DNA from: Desulfurococcales archaeon
GTDB lineage: Archaea; Thermoproteota; Thermoprotei_A; Sulfolobales; Fervidicoccaceae
Direction: 5' to 3'
DNA length: 7,950 bases
Assembly (NCBI GenBank): GCA_027048265.1
Contig: JALTXS010000209.1
Location: 1 to 7,950, forward strand
The notes beneath the pieces are model-generated. The model was not told the DNA's origin. It saw nothing but the letters and a program-made list of their open reading frames with translations, and did not search any database. The position numbers and the translations under genes are program-made. This document shows positions 1-5,198 of the stretch, piece by piece. Position 1 is the stretch's first letter; each line of letters starts with the position of its first letter.

Positions 1-215
1 TCGTAGTGGCAGACAATGCAAGTCGCAGAACCGTTATACTCTGTTATGTTCTTCTCCTCGAAGAACTGGGTGTGGTCAACGACTTTGGGCTCGACGGGCT
101 GGTAGGGTATCTGTGTCTCTTCTTCCCTGTCTTGTCCTAAGGCAATGGTCGCCATTAGGAGGCCTATGGCTATTATTGCTATGGTGAGCATTCTGCTGAT
201 TGGGGTTTTCTTCAT
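1..215 (-). CDS. Secreted c-type (probably multihaem) cytochrome, 5' end only
   Basis: Reading the minus strand from the ATG at 215-213 gives 71 codons with no stop, running off the left edge, so the gene is cut by the window rather than broken. Residues 2-27 look like an export signal: basic KK at 2-3, then a hydrophobic stretch (about 10-26, LTIAIIAIGLLMATIA) before an acidic mature start (GQDREEE). Near the edge, residues 66-70 read CIVCH, a CxxCH covalent haem c site, preceded by NGSATC. That arrangement is common in multihaem electron carriers, but only one site is visible, so the number of haems and the redox partner are unknown. It should act outside the membrane in respiration. A GGTG motif at 228-225 lies 9 bases before the ATG. 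Base composition is visibly less GC-rich than in the genes to the right. Identity as an exported haem c protein is fairly sure; the subfamily is not. Confidence 0.72.
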   Translation of the reverse strand, partial: MKKTPISRMLTIAIIAIGLLMATIALGQDREEETQIPYQPVEPKVVDHTQFFEEKNITEYNGSATCIVCHY

Positions 216-253
216 TATCCAATACACCGTGATATATATGTTATTTTTGAATC

Positions 254-261
254 TTATATAT
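254..261 (-). promoter_or_regulatory. Predicted TATA box for the cytochrome gene
   Basis: On the minus strand this reads TATATAAG-like sequence inside the AT-rich spacer. A start of transcription about 25 bases downstream would fall near 233, leaving a leader of roughly 18 bases that contains the GGTG ribosome binding motif at 228-225 and ends at the ATG at 215. A second AT-rich box at about 232-240 is too close to the ATG to serve this start with that binding site. Prediction from spacing only. Confidence 0.45.
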
Positions 262-277
262 TTTTAATATTTTTCAA

Positions 278-287
278 TTATAAATAT
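278..287 (+). promoter_or_regulatory. Predicted TATA box upstream of the L21e gene
   Basis: TTATAAATAT at 278-287 matches an archaeal TATA box. Transcription would start near 305-310, giving L21e a leader of about 100 bases, unusually long for a crenarchaeal gene. A weaker CTATAATA at 349-356 could give a start nearer 378. The spacer 216-298 holds divergent promoters and no gene that I can support. Confidence 0.45.
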
Positions 288-357
288 ATTTTAACAAATT
301 GATAAACACTCAAAGCAGACTCCCAGCGAGCCTAAGGGGCAAGGCAACCTATAATAA

Positions 358-399
358 CCGTTGGAGCACAAAGGCCAAGAGAGAACGCTGTGGCGACGG
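358..399 (+). other. Possible hairpin in the L21e mRNA leader
   Basis: Bases 358-363 can pair with 394-399 (six pairs, one G-U). After a small internal loop, 367-370 can pair with 389-392 (CACA with TGTG), leaving an 18-base loop. The stem ends three bases before the purine-rich ribosome binding region 402-412, so it could influence access to the L21e start. The frame through this leader stays open back to a TTG at 299, but L21e family proteins begin at the ATG at 413. Structure was judged by eye, not calculated. Confidence 0.3.
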
Positions 400-412
400 C
401 AGGGGAAGGGAG

Positions 413-712
413 ATGGTCAAGCCGCCCAGGGGGATACGTCACCGGACCAGGAAGGTGTTCAGGAAGAGCATAAGGGAGAAGGGAGCGGTTCCTCCCCTCA
501 GCCTGGTAATGATAGACTACCAGCCGGGCGACAAGGTCCACATAATTACAAACCCCTCAGTACACAGCGGCATGCCCCATAGGCGCTACCATGGCATGAC
601 AGGGACCATAGTGGGCCGGAGGGGCAAGGCCTACCAGGTGGAGGTAAGGGTGGGCTCTAAGGTTAAGAAGCTCTTCATAAGACCCGAGCACCTGAGGCCC
701 GCCAAGTCCTAG
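413..712 (+). CDS. rpl21e: 50S ribosomal protein L21e
   Basis: This is a 99-residue basic protein of the large ribosomal subunit, found in archaea and eukaryotes but not bacteria. The N-terminus MVKPPRGIRHRTRKVFRK (1-18) is the family signature that binds rRNA. The central DYQPGDKVHI (35-44), PSVHSGMPHRRYHG (48-61) and GTIVGRRGKAYQVEV (64-78) form the SH3-like barrel. The length fits the usual 95-100 residues. The start is set by homology at ATG 413, preceded by the purine-rich GGGGAAGGGAG at 402-412; the frame is open upstream to 299, but those 38 codons do not resemble the family. It leads the conserved archaeal L21e-RpoF-DUF655-KsgA group, with 78 bases to rpoF. Regulation through the long leader is possible but not shown. 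Identification is very secure. Confidence 0.96.
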   Translation: MVKPPRGIRHRTRKVFRKSIREKGAVPPLSLVMIDYQPGDKVHIITNPSVHSGMPHRRYHGMTGTIVGRRGKAYQVEVRVGSKVKKLFIRPEHLRPAKS

Positions 713-727
713 TTTTATCCCCCACGC

Positions 728-732
728 TTTTT
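728..732 (+). terminator. T-tract after the L21e gene, possible archaeal terminator
   Basis: TTTT at 713-716 and TTTTT at 728-732 lie in the short spacer after the L21e stop. Archaeal RNA polymerase can release at U-rich tracts without a hairpin, so partial termination before rpoF is possible. I see no TATA box between here and rpoF at 791, so some readthrough into rpoF is likely. Confidence 0.25.
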
Positions 733-790
733 GACAAGCCGTCCCCCGGCCACCGTCTGCCTTACAGAGCTCTCTTCCAGGGTGGTTTGA

Positions 791-1120
791 TTGGTTAGGG
801 AGGTTCTCTCCACAGAGAAGGTATCGAACCCCGAGGCCCGTAAGATTGTCAATGAGAAACTCGGCGAGGAGACCGCGGGGCTCCTCGTCAGGAGGACCCT
901 TGACTACCTAAACCAGGCCACTAAGTGCTTCGAGGACGTTGCGGGGGAGGTGCGGAGGGAGCTCGTGGGCCTCGGGATCAGCGAGGAGGGGGCAATAGTG
1001 CTGGTAAACGTGGTTCCCCGTGAGCTTGTGGAGCTCAGGAGCCTCCTGCCCCCAGGGGACCAGAAGCTCGACGAGGACGTGCTCAAGAAGGCCTTAGAAG
1101 TTCTGGAGAGGTGCGGCTAG
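791..1120 (+). CDS. rpoF: DNA-directed RNA polymerase subunit F (Rpo4/Rpb4)
   Basis: This 109-residue protein is the archaeal counterpart of Rpb4. With subunit E (Rpo7) it forms the RNA polymerase stalk, which aids open-complex formation and processivity. The N-terminal LSTEKVSNPEARKIVNEKL (6-24) matches the family's segment that contacts Rpo7. The rest is the mostly helical HRDC-like bundle, with the typical RRTLDYLNQATKC (34-46) and a late VNVVPRELVELRSLLP segment (72-87). Length fits crenarchaeal RpoF (about 110). The start is TTG at 791, supported by GGTGG at 781-785 five bases upstream; no ATG is better placed. It follows L21e and precedes DUF655, as in many archaea. A hairpin begins at the last base of its stop codon. 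The pairing partner RpoE is not in this window. Confidence 0.9.
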   Translation: MVREVLSTEKVSNPEARKIVNEKLGEETAGLLVRRTLDYLNQATKCFEDVAGEVRRELVGLGISEEGAIVLVNVVPRELVELRSLLPPGDQKLDEDVLKKALEVLERCG

Positions 1121-1147
1121 CGCACGGGAGCCTAGCCCACCGTGTGC
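1120..1147 (+). terminator. Eight-pair hairpin at the end of rpoF
   Basis: Bases 1120-1127 (GCGCACGG) pair with 1140-1147 (CCGTGTGC) over eight positions, one of them G-U, around a 12-base loop. The stem starts on the final G of the rpoF stop codon. It is not followed directly by a T-tract (the nearest TTTT is 1170-1173), so it may protect the mRNA 3' end or assist termination rather than act as a bacterial-type terminator. A new TATA box follows at 1175, consistent with a transcript boundary here. Confidence 0.35.
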
Positions 1148-1174
1148 CCATCTCGCTTCACCGCTGAGGTTTTG

Positions 1175-1184
1175 TTATATATAT
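1175..1184 (+). promoter_or_regulatory. Predicted TATA box for the DUF655-to-Trm14 gene run
   Basis: TTATATATAT at 1175-1184 is the only good TATA box in the 94-base gap between rpoF and DUF655. Transcription would start near 1203-1208. That gives about 8-10 bases of leader to TTG 1215, or about 30 bases to ATG 1236. It is probably the main promoter for the five overlapping plus-strand genes, since no later spacer exists. Confidence 0.6.
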
Positions 1185-1214
1185 GCGGTTCGCCGAGAAT
1201 ATAACCAGTCAGGC

Positions 1215-1949
1215 TTGGCTGAGGAGCTGGTAGGAATGAGGCCCGGACGACCCCCCAGGAGGCACGCGGGGCCGCGTCATCCTCCCCGCGAGAGGAGGCC
1301 CTTCGAGGACAGGGCCTACGTTCTGGACTTCCTGCCCCAGGGCAACCCCATGGACAGGCATTTTGAGCACAGGAGCATGCCCATCATACAGGCTGTGGGC
1401 GGGAGGTACTTTACGCTCCTAGAGCTCATACCTGACCCCAACGACACATTCGAACCCGGGGAGGAGGTTGTCCTCAAAGGTGATGTGGAGAAGAAGCCGA
1501 TAAAACAGGTCTTCGGGACACTGGAGTATGAGGACCTGACCCAGGTGGCTAGGGAAAACCTCGTCCCAGTAATAGAGAAGATAGTCGCCTCCCGGCCCAA
1601 GGTGTTCATACAGGTGTTCAACCTAGCCGAGCCCATAACGCTTAAGATGCACATGCTTGAGCTCCTGCCGGGGATAGGGAAGAAGACCCTCATGGCAATA
1701 CTGGAGGAGAGGAAGCAGAGCAGGTTCGAGGACTTCAGGGACCTGGAGGAGAGGCTGAGCCTGAGGGGGGTCAAGATAGGGAAGCCCGAGAGGCTCATTG
1801 CGGAGAGGATAGCCCAGGAGCTCAGGGGCGGGGAGCGGTACTACCTGTTCATAAAACCCCGCAGGGAAGACCCTGACGTCCGCTACTTTGGCCTTCTTGA
1901 GGCGATCTACCGCCAGGCCGAGAGAGAGGGTCACCGTGAACTGTATTGA
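1215..1949 (+). CDS. DUF655 family predicted nucleic-acid-binding protein
   Basis: This 244-residue protein belongs to archaeal DUF655 (COG1491), whose exact function is unknown but which sits beside KsgA and RpoF in most archaea. Residues 1-32 are Arg/Pro-rich and probably disordered. AYVLDFLPQG (34-43) begins the conserved domain, and 60-110 look like an OB-like beta region with EVVLKGD (84-90). LLPGIGKKTLMAIL (150-163) is a helix-hairpin-helix motif that binds nucleic acid backbone; GVKIGKPERLIAERIAQEL (185-203) resembles a second helical pair. The start is uncertain. TTG 1215 has no binding site, whereas ATG 1236 has GAGGAG at 1221-1226, nine bases upstream, and would give 237 residues. 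Its TGA overlaps the KsgA TTG (TTGA, 1946-1949), so translational coupling is likely. A role in rRNA or tRNA processing is an inference from its neighbours. Confidence 0.88.
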   Translation: MAEELVGMRPGRPPRRHAGPRHPPRERRPFEDRAYVLDFLPQGNPMDRHFEHRSMPIIQAVGGRYFTLLELIPDPNDTFEPGEEVVLKGDVEKKPIKQVFGTLEYEDLTQVARENLVPVIEKIVASRPKVFIQVFNLAEPITLKMHMLELLPGIGKKTLMAILEERKQSRFEDFRDLEERLSLRGVKIGKPERLIAERIAQELRGGERYYLFIKPRREDPDVRYFGLLEAIYRQAEREGHRELY

Positions 1950-2836
1950 CGCCCGTGACGGTTGTTCCCAGGGACCTGGAGAGCAGGGGGAGGCTCATAG
2001 CCCTCACCCGTGCTCTTCTCCGCGAATACGGGGTGCGGCCCTCTAGGAAAAGGGGACAGAACTTCACCATATCCCCCCGGTACATTGCCTCGTTTTCACG
2101 CGCCCTCAGAGATGCCTATGCCCGTCTCCGGGTGCGGGGCGGGCCCGTTCTCGAGATTGGCACGGGCTTGGGAGTGCTCACGCTTGCCGCCTCCAGAGCC
2201 CTGGGAGGAGGGGTCACGCTGGTTACCGTTGAGCTTGACAGGAGGCTTTTCGAGGCCTCCTCCCACGCGGTTGGGTACGTGGATGAGATAGTATTTGTAA
2301 AGGCGGATGGCATGGAGGCTGCCCGGAGGGCGTGTATGCCCCTCCTCTTCTCCAACACCCCCTTCTCCATAACCAGCCCCCTGATAGTCGAGCTCGCTCG
2401 GAACAATTGTTTCAGAGAGGCAGTTCTGGGCGTCCAGAGGGAGGTCGCGGACAGGCTAACCGCGAGCCCCGGGGGCGAGGACTATGGGAGACTCAGTGTC
2501 GTGGCCCAGCTTTTCTTCAGGGTGGAGAGGGTGTCCAACCACCCTCCGCGGGACTTCTGGCCTCCCCCGGAGGTCTCTGTGAGCATAGTCACCCTCTCCC
2601 GAACCAAGCCATACGAGCCCGGTGTGCACGGGTTCCTGGAGGAGCTTACTGCGTGCCTCTTCTCACAGAGGAACAGGCTGGCCGAGAAGGTGGTGGAGCG
2701 GTGTCTCAAGAGCCTGGGCGCTGGCGAGTGCGTGGGTGACGCTAAGAGGCTCCTCCGCCCGGGGACCCGGGTAAGGTCCCTGGGCCCTGAGGTTGTCGAG
2801 GAGATAGCGGAGCGTGGGGCCCGGTGCAGAGGGTGA
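1946..2836 (+). CDS. ksgA: 16S rRNA adenine dimethyltransferase (KsgA/Dim1)
   Basis: This 296-residue SAM-dependent enzyme should dimethylate the two adjacent adenines in the 3' terminal helix of 16S rRNA, a late step in small-subunit maturation. RKRGQNF (34-40) is the N-terminal family motif. LEIGTGLGVLT (69-79) is the SAM-binding motif I, E96 in VELD the ribose contact, and D121 in ADGM the adenine-side acidic residue. VQREVADRL (163-171), YGRLSVVAQ (180-188) and FWPPPEVSVSIV (204-215) are family blocks, and LFSQRNRLAEKVV (238-250) starts the C-terminal helical domain. The catalytic motif IV, normally NLPY, reads NTPF at 137-140. Length is in the family range (about 265-300). The start is TTG 1946, overlapping the DUF655 stop by four bases; GAGAGGG at 1924-1930 is rather far. 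GTG 1955 is a less likely alternative. Confidence 0.92.
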   Translation: MTPVTVVPRDLESRGRLIALTRALLREYGVRPSRKRGQNFTISPRYIASFSRALRDAYARLRVRGGPVLEIGTGLGVLTLAASRALGGGVTLVTVELDRRLFEASSHAVGYVDEIVFVKADGMEAARRACMPLLFSNTPFSITSPLIVELARNNCFREAVLGVQREVADRLTASPGGEDYGRLSVVAQLFFRVERVSNHPPRDFWPPPEVSVSIVTLSRTKPYEPGVHGFLEELTACLFSQRNRLAEKVVERCLKSLGAGECVGDAKRLLRPGTRVRSLGPEVVEEIAERGARCRG

Positions 2837-3486
2837 ACAGCCTGGGGTACAGGGTCTGCTGGAGTGACGAGGTGTACCTCCCCTCCGATGACACACTGCT
2901 TCTCATGAAGGCCTTGGACATCGTGCTTGATGAGCCAGGGGTGACCCGGCGCAGGGCGCTGGAGGTGGGGTCGGGCACTGGGATTCTCTCCCTCCATCTT
3001 CTTCGCAGGGGTTTCAAGGAGGTTTACGCGGTTGACCTGAACCCGCACGCCGCCAGGGCAACAAGGTGTACGCTGGAGGAAAACGTGGGCTTAGGGGATC
3101 ATGTGGGGTGGGAGGTCATTGCATGCGACCTGGCCAGCTGTGTTAGGGATGGGGCTGTGTTCGACATAGTGGTGTTCAACCCCCCATACCTACCCTCAGA
3201 TGGTAGGAGGGTGACTTGGGTTGACAGGGCCTGGGACGGGGGGCCTTCTGGGGTGGAGGTGCTCCTAAGGCTCCTGGGGGAGGTGTCCAGGCGGAGGCTG
3301 GCCCCCCGGGCCCTGTTCGTGGTATCGAGCCTCTCGGGGGAGGCTTTGGGGAAACTATATGAGTCCCTCCCCGAGCATAGGGTTGTGGGCGAGATGGCGT
3401 TTTTCTTCGAAAGACTATACGCTGTGGAGGCGGTGTTCTTTGGAGAGGGTCAAACTGGTGCTGGTCGGGGTGGAGGGCAGCGTTAA
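2824..3486 (+). CDS. hemK: HemK/Mtq2-type N5-glutamine methyltransferase
   Basis: This is a 220-residue Rossmann-fold methyltransferase of the archaeal/eukaryotic HemK2 (Mtq2) type, which lacks the N-terminal helical domain of bacterial PrmC. The family methylates the Gln of the GGQ loop in the class I release factor, usually with a small zinc partner (Trm112). YLPSDDTLLL (18-27) matches the family's Y-x-P-x-x-D-T entry segment. LEVGSGTGIL (46-55) is motif I and D71 the ribose-binding acid. FNPPYLP (118-124) is the NPPY catalytic motif that clamps the glutamine side chain, and AWDGGPSG (136-143) is also characteristic. The start is GTG 2824 or the in-frame GTG 2833; the latter makes a GTGA overlap with the KsgA stop and has GGTG at 2823-2826. 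The gene overlaps trmJ by 47 bases. Release factor aRF1 as substrate is known for the family, not shown here. Confidence 0.85.
   Translation: MQRVNSLGYRVCWSDEVYLPSDDTLLLMKALDIVLDEPGVTRRRALEVGSGTGILSLHLLRRGFKEVYAVDLNPHAARATRCTLEENVGLGDHVGWEVIACDLASCVRDGAVFDIVVFNPPYLPSDGRRVTWVDRAWDGGPSGVEVLLRLLGEVSRRRLAPRALFVVSSLSGEALGKLYESLPEHRVVGEMAFFFERLYAVEAVFFGEGQTGAGRGGGQR
3426..3435 (+). promoter_or_regulatory. Strong ribosome binding site that sets the trmJ start
   Basis: GGAGGCGGTG inside the end of the HemK-type gene lies four bases before TTG 3440. It matches the anti-Shine-Dalgarno end of archaeal 16S rRNA and coincides with the point where TrmJ homology begins. It therefore favours TTG 3440 over the upstream in-frame ATG at 3359. 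Confidence 0.65.
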
Positions 3487-4177
3487 CCTGGGCTTCATAC
3501 TTAGGCTGGCTAAGAACTTCAACGTGGGCCGCATCGTCCTCGTTTCACCCAGGGAGCTGGACTATGACGTGGTTGAGCGGTACTCTGCCAAGGCCCGTGA
3601 CCTGATAAGACACCTGCGTATAGTGGATGGGCTTGAGAAGGCCTTCGAGCCCGAGGATATGAGGGTCTGCACAAGCAGCAGGGCCTCCGAAGACGACCCC
3701 CTCCGCCAGCCCATGTCGCCCAAGGAGCTCGCCCAGCTCTACGCTGGCACGGAGACGCCGCTGGCACTGGTCTTTGGGCGTGAGAGCACGGGGCTTACCC
3801 GTGAGGAGCTTTCCACGTGCCACTCGCTGGTCACCATAGAGGCTAACCCCGAGTACCCTGTCCTCAACCTGAGCCACGCGGTGGCCATAATACTGTACGA
3901 GCTCTACACCACCCAACCCGAGGCAAGCCAACCCATTGCGAGGGTGGGGCCCCGCGAGCTCGGGGAGCTCGAGAAGGCCTACCGCCTCCTCCTCGAGCGA
4001 GTGGTGAGGGACGAGGCCAAGAGGAAGAGGCTGGCCCAAGCTTTCACCAGAATGGTTTCCCGAAGCCCACCCACACGCCTGGAGGCCCGGAGCCTGCTCT
4101 TCACCCTAAGGAGGGCCGCGAGAAGGCTGGAGGAGTGCGGGGGAGCAGGAGTTGGTAAGGCTACTTATAAAGACTAA
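3440..4177 (+). CDS. trmJ: tRNA 2'-O-methyltransferase TrmJ (position 32)
   Basis: This 245-residue SPOUT-fold enzyme belongs to the TrmH/TrmJ family, which transfers a methyl group from SAM to the ribose 2'-OH; TrmJ acts at position 32 of the tRNA anticodon loop (archaeal TrmJ is known to prefer C32). Motif 1 is VEGSVNLGFILRLAKNF (11-27), with N16 and R22 at the spacing of the conserved Asn and catalytic Arg. Motif 2 is LVFGRESTGLTREEL (110-124), and motif 3, which forms the knot and SAM pocket, is VLNLSHAVAIILYEL (141-155). Residues 170-232 are charged and helical, as in the TrmJ C-terminal extension. The start is TTG 3440; the frame runs back to ATG 3359, but those 27 residues are not family-like and would deepen the overlap with the preceding gene to 128 bases. 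It overlaps the next gene by 26 bases, so co-translation is likely. Confidence 0.85.
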   Translation: MERVKLVLVGVEGSVNLGFILRLAKNFNVGRIVLVSPRELDYDVVERYSAKARDLIRHLRIVDGLEKAFEPEDMRVCTSSRASEDDPLRQPMSPKELAQLYAGTETPLALVFGRESTGLTREELSTCHSLVTIEANPEYPVLNLSHAVAIILYELYTTQPEASQPIARVGPRELGELEKAYRLLLERVVRDEAKRKRLAQAFTRMVSRSPPTRLEARSLLFTLRRAARRLEECGGAGVGKATYKD

Positions 4178-5198
4178 CCCCGGGGTAGAGGACCTTGCCC
4201 TGGAGGAGTGCAGGGGCCTCCTCAGAGAGTGCAGGCCCCTGGAGATAAGAGAGGGCCAGGGGAGGCTCTATGTTGAGGCCGGGCGCCTGGACACGTGGGT
4301 GCTGGAGCAGGCGAGGCTTTTCAACAGCGTCACGGAGATGCTCCTTAGAGAGAAGATGGAGTGTAATGGGAGGGACGAGTGTATAAAGAAAGTGAGAGAG
4401 GCCGTGGAGCTCGTAGAGTGGGGAGACCACCTGCTCCCTGGGGAGAGCTTCGCGGTACGAGCGGAGAGGGTGGGGGAGTTCCCCCTAACCTCCCCTGAGA
4501 TAGCCGCGGTCGTGGGCAGTGTTGTTGAGGAGAGGGTTAGGGGAGCCAGGGTCCACCTGGGAATCCCCCATAGGGTGTTCGTTGCGGAGGTGGACTGGGG
4601 CCACCTAACCCTGGGGGTGCAGCTAGCGGGGGAGCCCAGTCTCCACCGGAGGTGGTATCGGGTCAGGGAGCACGTGGCGAGCCTCAAGCCCACACTTGCC
4701 CAGGCGATGCTTGTTCTCTCCGGGGTCCGGGATGGGCAGAGTCTCGTGGACCCCATGTGCGGTAGCGGGACAATACCTATTGAGGCGCTTCTCTACCACG
4801 AGTGGCTTGACGCTGTCTGCAGTGACAGGAGCTGGAGAAGCGTGGAGGCGGCTCGGGTCAACTCGCTTGCCGCGGGCACACTTGGGCGCCTAACCCTCAT
4901 ACGCTCGGATGTTAGGAGCCTGGCGTGGGGTCTTAGGCCCCCTATTGACCATGTGGTCACGAACCCGCCATACGGGCTCAGGGTGGGCGACCCCCGAGCT
5001 GCGCATAGGGCTTTGGGTGATCTGTTTGACTTCTCCTCGAGGATGCTGGATGATGAGGGGAGGCTTACCCTTCTCTTCCCCCGACGTGGGGAGGTGGAGG
5101 AGCTCGCGGGGGAGAGGGGGTTTGGGGTCGTTCACGCGCGGAGGGTGAGGCATGGTGACCTTGATCTCTGGCTCCTAGTTCTGGGGAGGGGCAGCTAG
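4152..5198 (+). CDS. trm14: THUMP-domain tRNA guanine-N2-methyltransferase, Trm14-like
   Basis: This 348-residue protein joins an RNA-binding THUMP domain to a Rossmann methyltransferase. LLIKTNPGVEDLALEE (4-19) opens the N-terminal domain. ESFAVRAERVGEFPLTSPEI (98-117) and the following VGSVVEERV are classic THUMP sequence, ending near 160. HRRWYRVREH (165-174) is the linker motif, DPMCGSGTIPIEA (200-212) is motif I, D225 the likely ribose contact, and TNPPYG (270-275) the catalytic motif. NPPYG and the C-terminal GDLDLWLLVLG (335-345) fit Trm14 (m2G at tRNA position 6) better than Trm-G10/Trm11, which usually has DPPYG, but the subfamily is not certain. The start is TTG 4152 with GGGGGAG upstream near 4139-4145. 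It overlaps trmJ by 26 bases and ends in the shared CTAG with Pus10 from the other strand. Confidence 0.8.
   Translation: MVRLLIKTNPGVEDLALEECRGLLRECRPLEIREGQGRLYVEAGRLDTWVLEQARLFNSVTEMLLREKMECNGRDECIKKVREAVELVEWGDHLLPGESFAVRAERVGEFPLTSPEIAAVVGSVVEERVRGARVHLGIPHRVFVAEVDWGHLTLGVQLAGEPSLHRRWYRVREHVASLKPTLAQAMLVLSGVRDGQSLVDPMCGSGTIPIEALLYHEWLDAVCSDRSWRSVEAARVNSLAAGTLGRLTLIRSDVRSLAWGLRPPIDHVVTNPPYGLRVGDPRAAHRALGDLFDFSSRMLDDEGRLTLLFPRRGEVEELAGERGFGVVHARRVRHGDLDLWLLVLGRGS
5195..5198. other. Shared palindromic stop site of two convergent genes
   Basis: CTAG at 5195-5198 supplies TAG to the plus-strand Trm14-like gene (5196-5198) and, on the other strand, TAG to Pus10 (5197-5195). The two coding regions therefore touch tail to tail with no spacer, and neither transcript can end before entering the antisense of the other gene. 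Confidence 0.9.

Noticed and set aside
299..412. N-terminal extension of L21e from TTG 299 (38 extra residues)
   Set aside because: The extension does not resemble L21e, family proteins start at MVK-PRG (413), a ribosome binding region sits at 402-412, and the likely transcription start from the TATA box at 278-287 falls after 299.
1121..1214. A tRNA or small RNA gene between rpoF and DUF655
   Set aside because: There is no T-loop GTTCRA motif or cloverleaf; the gap is accounted for by a hairpin and a promoter.
2924..2934. TTGATGA as a C box of a C/D guide RNA
   Set aside because: It lies inside the HemK-type coding region with no suitably spaced D box or paired ends seen; single matches to a short box are expected by chance.
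2482..3048. 188-codon open frame on the minus strand across ksgA and the HemK-type gene
   Set aside because: It lies antisense to two well-supported methyltransferases and has no family motifs; long antisense frames are expected opposite GC-rich genes.
3359..3439. ATG 3359 as the start of TrmJ
   Set aside because: The 27 added residues are unlike TrmJ, lie in the coding sequence of the HemK-type gene, and a strong binding site points to TTG 3440.
4268..4756. 162-codon minus-strand frame opposite the Trm14-like gene
   Set aside because: The translation is Ser/Thr/Leu-rich shadow sequence without motifs, antisense to a clear THUMP methyltransferase.
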